Assembly: GCA_025360345.1 (NCBI GenBank)
Contig: JANYCJ010000170.1
Coordinates: 1-51,113 of the forward strand
Direction: 5' to 3'
DNA from: Alphaproteobacteria bacterium
GTDB taxonomy: Bacteria; Pseudomonadota; Alphaproteobacteria; Rickettsiales; SXRF01
DNA: 51,113 nt
A model generated the notes under the pieces. It was not told where the DNA came from. It worked only from the letters and a program-made list of their open reading frames with translations, and ran no database searches. Positions 48,070-51,113 of this stretch are shown in pieces. The translations under genes and the position numbers were made by a program. Positions within the stretch are counted from its first letter, which is position 1, and each line of letters starts with the position of its first letter.

Positions 48070-48182
48070 TTAAAAATGAAAATTCCCTCATTGGCACAAA
48101 CGGCAGGAACTTTTAAGGCTTTAGTAACACAAAGTCAGGAACAACCCCAAAAAACCGCCCAGCGCTTTACGCTAAAATAGCG

Positions 48183-48207
48183 AAGGGCGGCCCGATGGGC
48201 CGCCCTT
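48183..48207 (-). terminator. hairpin after the pilin-like gene
   Basis: AAGGGCGGCCC and GGGCCGCCCTT form a perfect 11-bp stem with a three-base loop, followed on the reverse strand by a CGCTATTTTAGCG stretch. The T-run is weak, but the position, about 20 bases after the stop, fits a terminator. Confidence 0.75.
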
Positions 48208-48227
48208 CCCCACAGATTTAGATAGAA

Positions 48228-49061
48228 CTAATTGAAGCGGAACCGCACCGAGCAGGAAGGATCCGTACCCCCTGAAGTAATCGAGCGGTTATAGGTATTG
48301 GTCGGGTCGGTCGCAGTCGCGCCCACTTCGCAGGTATTGGGCGTAGAGGGGGTAGCAGCGCTTGGCAAACCGTTGACCCCGTTCGTAGCGCCGGTATCGC
48401 GCGCAATCACAATCCCGGTATTGGGCTGGCCGTCATCCAGCTTGGTATCCATGCCAAACGCCTGGATGGGGCTCACGCCCGTGCCGCCAAATGTATAAGC
48501 GGGCGCAGCGGTAATGCTGGATACCGGGGCCAGCTGGAAGTAATTGATGCCCGAAGCGGAATACACAATGAAAAGATTCTGCCCGGTAAGCTTCGACGTA
48601 GGCAGCGACTGGCTAGGCGTGGTGACCGTGCCGGTTACTTTACCCGTGGTCGTCACGATAAGGCTGTTAGATACGCTGCCCAGCGCGCCATCCACCAGGT
48701 TCGCATCCGACAGGTGCCGCCAGAATACCAGCGTTTCGCCCACAGGGTCGGTCACGGTTGCCGCGCCGCCTTCAATCAGCCCGTTGCCGTCGCCCTGCCC
48801 AACCGTAGAAACGTTGGAAAGCGTAAACAGGTTAAAATAGGCTGCGGAATTTTGCGTAAGGTCGCCCGGGATGCCGTCGAACTTGGTGCGGAAAGTGTTC
48901 ACGGCGGAGTTGTATTTTTCCACCTGCCCGATGGTGGCGCGCACTTCAGCGGCGCGAATCAAATCTTGTCCCACAAGAATCCCACCAATAATCAGGCCGA
49001 TAATCACCAGCACAATGGATAATTCGAGTAAGGTAAAACCGGCGTTACGTAAGGTTTTCAT
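48228..49061 (-). CDS. type IV pilin-like / pseudopilin protein
   Basis: A 277-residue protein with a class III signal: MKTLRNAGFTLLELSIVLVI, cleaved by prepilin peptidase after Gly8, with the conserved Glu five residues later. The rest is Gly/Thr/Ser-rich with two cysteines near the C-terminus (TCEVGATATD and DPSCSVRFRFN). No assembly ATPase, prepilin peptidase or secretin gene is nearby, so the export machinery must be elsewhere. AGGA lies 7 bases before the ATG. A GCATAAA...TTTATGC hairpin is in the leader. Confidence 0.8.
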   Translation of the reverse strand: MKTLRNAGFTLLELSIVLVIIGLIIGGILVGQDLIRAAEVRATIGQVEKYNSAVNTFRTKFDGIPGDLTQNSAAYFNLFTLSNVSTVGQGDGNGLIEGGAATVTDPVGETLVFWRHLSDANLVDGALGSVSNSLIVTTTGKVTGTVTTPSQSLPTSKLTGQNLFIVYSASGINYFQLAPVSSITAAPAYTFGGTGVSPIQAFGMDTKLDDGQPNTGIVIARDTGATNGVNGLPSAATPSTPNTCEVGATATDPTNTYNRSITSGGTDPSCSVRFRFN

Positions 49062-49154
49062 AGTGTGTCCTATAGTGAAGCATAAATAAATTTTATGCTG
49101 GCTTTACAATATGCCTAAAGCATATAGCCCCTAAAATTCCGTGAGTAAAGTCTA

Positions 49155-50225
49155 TTACTTGTGGTCACTTCCCACCGCATCGGCAACGCTGCGGTAGCCA
49201 TCCTTCGCCAGCAGCGCCGAAAGCCCGCGCGTGATTGCCCCCACCGCGCCGAAGCCTTGGTACACAAGCGCCGTGTACATCTGCACAAGGCTTGCGCCTG
49301 CGCGTATTTTCGCATAAGCGTCCTCCGCGTTCGCAATGCCGCCCACCCCCACCAGCGGCATCGCCCCGCGCGTCAGCCGGTAAAAATGCGCGAGGCTTTC
49401 ATGGGCCAGCGGCAGCAGCGGCAACCCGCTCAATCCCCCCGCCTCGCCCTTATGGCAGCTGCGCAAATGCGCCGGGCGTGACAAGGTCGTATTGCTCACG
49501 ATCAGCCCGTCCATGCCATGCGCCATCACCACGTCCGCCACATCTTCGCGCTCCTGCGCCGAAAGGTCGGGCGCCACTTTCAGCAGCAGCGGCACGTGCC
49601 TGCCGTCGCGCGCCTTACACGTTTCGCGCTCGCGCAGTAAAGCTGAAAGCAGTTGCTCCAGCGCGTCGCGGTGCTGCAAATCGCGCAGGCCCTGCGTATT
49701 GGGCGAGGAAATATTCACCGTCACATAATCGGCCATGCCATGCACCGCCCGCAAGCCCGTCACGTAATCCGCCACCGCGTCCATCGCGTCCTTGTTCTTG
49801 CCAATATTGGCCCCCGCCACCCCCAGCGAGGCATTCCGCTTCCGCAACCGCGCTGTAAAATCCACCAGCCCATCGTTATTGAACCCCAGCCGGTTAATCA
49901 CCGCCCGGTCTTCCTTCAGCCGGAAAATGCGCTGGCGCGGGTTGCCCTCCTGCGCCAGCGGCGTCACCGTGCCGCATTCCACGAAACCGAATCCCTGCGT
50001 CAGCAACCCGTCCACCGCCACCGCGTTTTTATCGAATCCTGCCGCAAGCCCTAGCGGGTTGGGAAAACGCAAGCCCCACAGTGTCATCTCAAGCGTGGCG
50101 TCCTGCGTATTTTTCGCCGCCGGCACCAGCCCGCGGCCCAGCGCATAAAGCCCAAGCTGGTGCGCGGCCTCCGGCGGCAGCATATGGATCAGCGGTCGTA
50201 ATAGGGGGAAAAAATCAGGCATCAT
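49155..50225 (-). CDS. pyrD: quinone-dependent dihydroorotate dehydrogenase
   Basis: A 356-residue class 2 DHODH. An N-terminal membrane-association helix (FFPLLRPLIHMLPPEAAHQL) is followed by the FMN barrel: GLAAGFDKNAVAVDGLLTQG, NRLGFNNDGL, GANIGKNKDA, YVTVNISSPNTQGLRDLQHR (catalytic Ser), LLLKVAPDLS, SNTTLSRPAH, GGLSGLPLLPLAH and PLVGVGGIANAEDAYAKIRA. It oxidises dihydroorotate to orotate and passes electrons to quinone. A secreted-protein gene lies 33 bases upstream on the same strand. Met2 is an equally possible start. Confidence 0.96.
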   Translation of the reverse strand: MMPDFFPLLRPLIHMLPPEAAHQLGLYALGRGLVPAAKNTQDATLEMTLWGLRFPNPLGLAAGFDKNAVAVDGLLTQGFGFVECGTVTPLAQEGNPRQRIFRLKEDRAVINRLGFNNDGLVDFTARLRKRNASLGVAGANIGKNKDAMDAVADYVTGLRAVHGMADYVTVNISSPNTQGLRDLQHRDALEQLLSALLRERETCKARDGRHVPLLLKVAPDLSAQEREDVADVVMAHGMDGLIVSNTTLSRPAHLRSCHKGEAGGLSGLPLLPLAHESLAHFYRLTRGAMPLVGVGGIANAEDAYAKIRAGASLVQMYTALVYQGFGAVGAITRGLSALLAKDGYRSVADAVGSDHK

Positions 50226-50258
50226 GGCATCCAGTCATCAGGCAAAAACTGCCCCATG

Positions 50259-50627
50259 CTAATCGCCCGGGTTAAAAATGGAAAGCAGCAGTTTGGCATC
50301 TTCTTCCGACAGGCTTGCCCGGCCCGCCTTCACTGGCGGCAACACCGCTTCGCGAGGCATGTCAGGCTCCTCGGCGGGTAAGGCGGTGGCTTCGCCCACC
50401 GGCGCGGAAGCGGCATTAACGGGTTTCAGCGGCATCATCTTCGCGGCTTTGCGCGGCGGCAGCGGAAAAAACCGCGCTTCCCCCGTGGGCGGGTGCGGCG
50501 CGCTCGTTTGATGCATGGGCGTGAAGCTGCCCTGCGGCGCAAGCAACTGCGGCACCGAAGCCGAAACCGTCAGCGGCCACAGCGCCGCCACGGCACAAAA
50601 GCATTTCCCCCACCACCGCATCGTCAT
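50259..50627 (-). CDS. secreted Pro-rich protein of unknown function
   Basis: A 122-residue protein with a Sec signal peptide (MTMRWWGKCFCAVAALWPLTVSA, cleaved near residue 24). The mature part is Pro/Ala-rich and probably unstructured, and it ends with a small acidic helix (SLSEEDAKLLLSIFNPGD). It may be cotranscribed with pyrD. I do not recognise the family; the partial gene at the right edge has a similar style. Confidence 0.55.
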   Translation of the reverse strand: MTMRWWGKCFCAVAALWPLTVSASVPQLLAPQGSFTPMHQTSAPHPPTGEARFFPLPPRKAAKMMPLKPVNAASAPVGEATALPAEEPDMPREAVLPPVKAGRASLSEEDAKLLLSIFNPGD

Positions 50628-50824
50628 TCCCCCGCAAAAATTAATCAGACCCGGTAATGCAAATCCCGTGCCGCCCCAAAAAGCACACCTGAAAAATAAT
50701 CACTACATCTAGTGTTTTTAAAGTTTTTAATTAATGCTATTTATGGTGTAAATACATAAAATGAAACACAATATAATGTTTTTGAATCGTGGGTCAGGTG
50801 CATAGGTTTTTGTCGTTTCCACGT
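50628..50824. other. AT-rich divergent intergenic region
   Basis: About 200 bases between two divergent secreted-protein genes. Poly-A/T tracts dominate 50700-50790. A small CACTA-CATC-TAGTG hairpin followed by Ts lies at 50701. Promoters for both genes are expected but none is clear. Confidence 0.3.
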
Positions 50825-51113
50825 ATGCGTTTAAAGCGCGTTTTTCACATGGCCATCATTGCCGCTGTAAGCGGCCAATGCCTTATTGACAGCGCTTCTG
50901 CCGACCCCCCGCCCTCCCACGATTCCCCTGCGAAAAAGATCATAATCCCCCCCCTCCCCGAGAGCACTTCCCCCCGTCAGGAAGCGCCCCATGCTGCCTT
51001 GAAATTCAACAAACAAGATTTTGTACCCATCCCCGACATGGTGGACATGCCGGTTGATGAATCCGCTCCCGCCGCCAAATCCCCCCTGCCCCCCCTTCGC
51101 GTCAAACCGGCTA
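50825..51113 (+). CDS. secreted Pro-rich protein, N-terminal fragment (runs off the window)
   Basis: The forward frame starts MRLKRVFHMAIIAAVSGQCL and reads open to the window edge (96 codons). Residues 1-26 look like a Sec signal peptide cleaved near SASA. The mature part is Pro/Ser-rich with few hydrophobic residues (DPPPSHDSPAKKIIIPPLPE). A GTG at 50798 would add 9 residues. No ribosome site is obvious. Function unknown; the end lies outside the window. Confidence 0.5.
   Translation, partial: MRLKRVFHMAIIAAVSGQCLIDSASADPPPSHDSPAKKIIIPPLPESTSPRQEAPHAALKFNKQDFVPIPDMVDMPVDESAPAAKSPLPPLRVKPA

Noticed and set aside
50701..50720. Small CACTA-CATC-TAGTG hairpin followed by Ts as a terminator
   Set aside because: The five-base AT-rich stem is too weak and lies between two divergent genes, where no forward transcript should end.

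Overview
The window reads as chromosomal DNA of a flagellated alphaproteobacterium. Pointers are a FliX/FlgI divergent pair, a CheL-type rod-binding protein, a Usg-family protein, a DksA with most zinc-finger cysteines missing, and sigma-54 promoters in the flagellar locus. FliD, FliS, FlaG and FliW are present but no FlaF, FlbT or CsrA is seen, so a Caulobacter- or Rhizobium-type flagellar set is unlikely. A Rhodospirillales- or Micavibrio-like lineage is my guess; species cannot be read from the sequence. The core DNA is GC-rich, while 38.5-46.5 kb is visibly more AT-rich.

Layout. (1) 1-10.6 kb: cell-surface polysaccharide genes (acyltransferase fragment, flippase, three family-2 glycosyltransferases, a pyruvyl transferase). 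They run into an exosortase fused to an EpsI domain, a TPR protein, and one secreted protein carrying the matching IPLPA C-terminal sorting tail. (2) 10.6-12.6 kb: a palindromic repeat, a possible small RNA, a SEC-C-tagged spermidine-synthase-like protein and dksA. (3) 12.6-35.8 kb: flagellar cluster fliX | flgI, rod-binding protein, FlgN-like, flgK, flgL, fliW, TPR-methyltransferase, fliB, a giant 1478-residue flagellin with five internal repeats, flaG, fliD, fliS, fliK, flgD, flgE. Sigma-54 sites lie before flgI, fliD and fliK. (4) 36-38.2 kb: an unknown small gene, an arsR-arsC-aquaglyceroporin operon and usg. (5) 38.47-46.55 kb: a tRNA-Lys(CTT) whose 3' half is duplicated 8 kb away. The two 48-bp copies bracket an integrated element with a tyrosine recombinase, an AlpA-like regulator, a TOPRIM primase, a RepA/KaiC-type ATPase, unknown genes and two cargo genes. 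(6) 46.6-51.1 kb: a GT-B-like protein with a structured leader, an orphan type IV pilin-like protein, pyrD and two secreted Pro-rich proteins.

How they work together. Region 1 looks like a polysaccharide factory coupled to exosortase sorting. Region 3 builds the rod ring, hook, junction, filament and cap, and probably methylates flagellin. The ars operon would reduce arsenate and let arsenite leave through an aquaglyceroporin. The island has integration and replication functions but no capsid or packaging genes, so it resembles a satellite or small integrative element.

The most novel item is inside the island. Each of the two cargo genes is preceded by a roughly 110-150-nt leader with the same three-helix architecture and several shared sequence blocks. 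All three helices differ in sequence between the copies but keep pairing (covariation). I do not recognise this RNA class.
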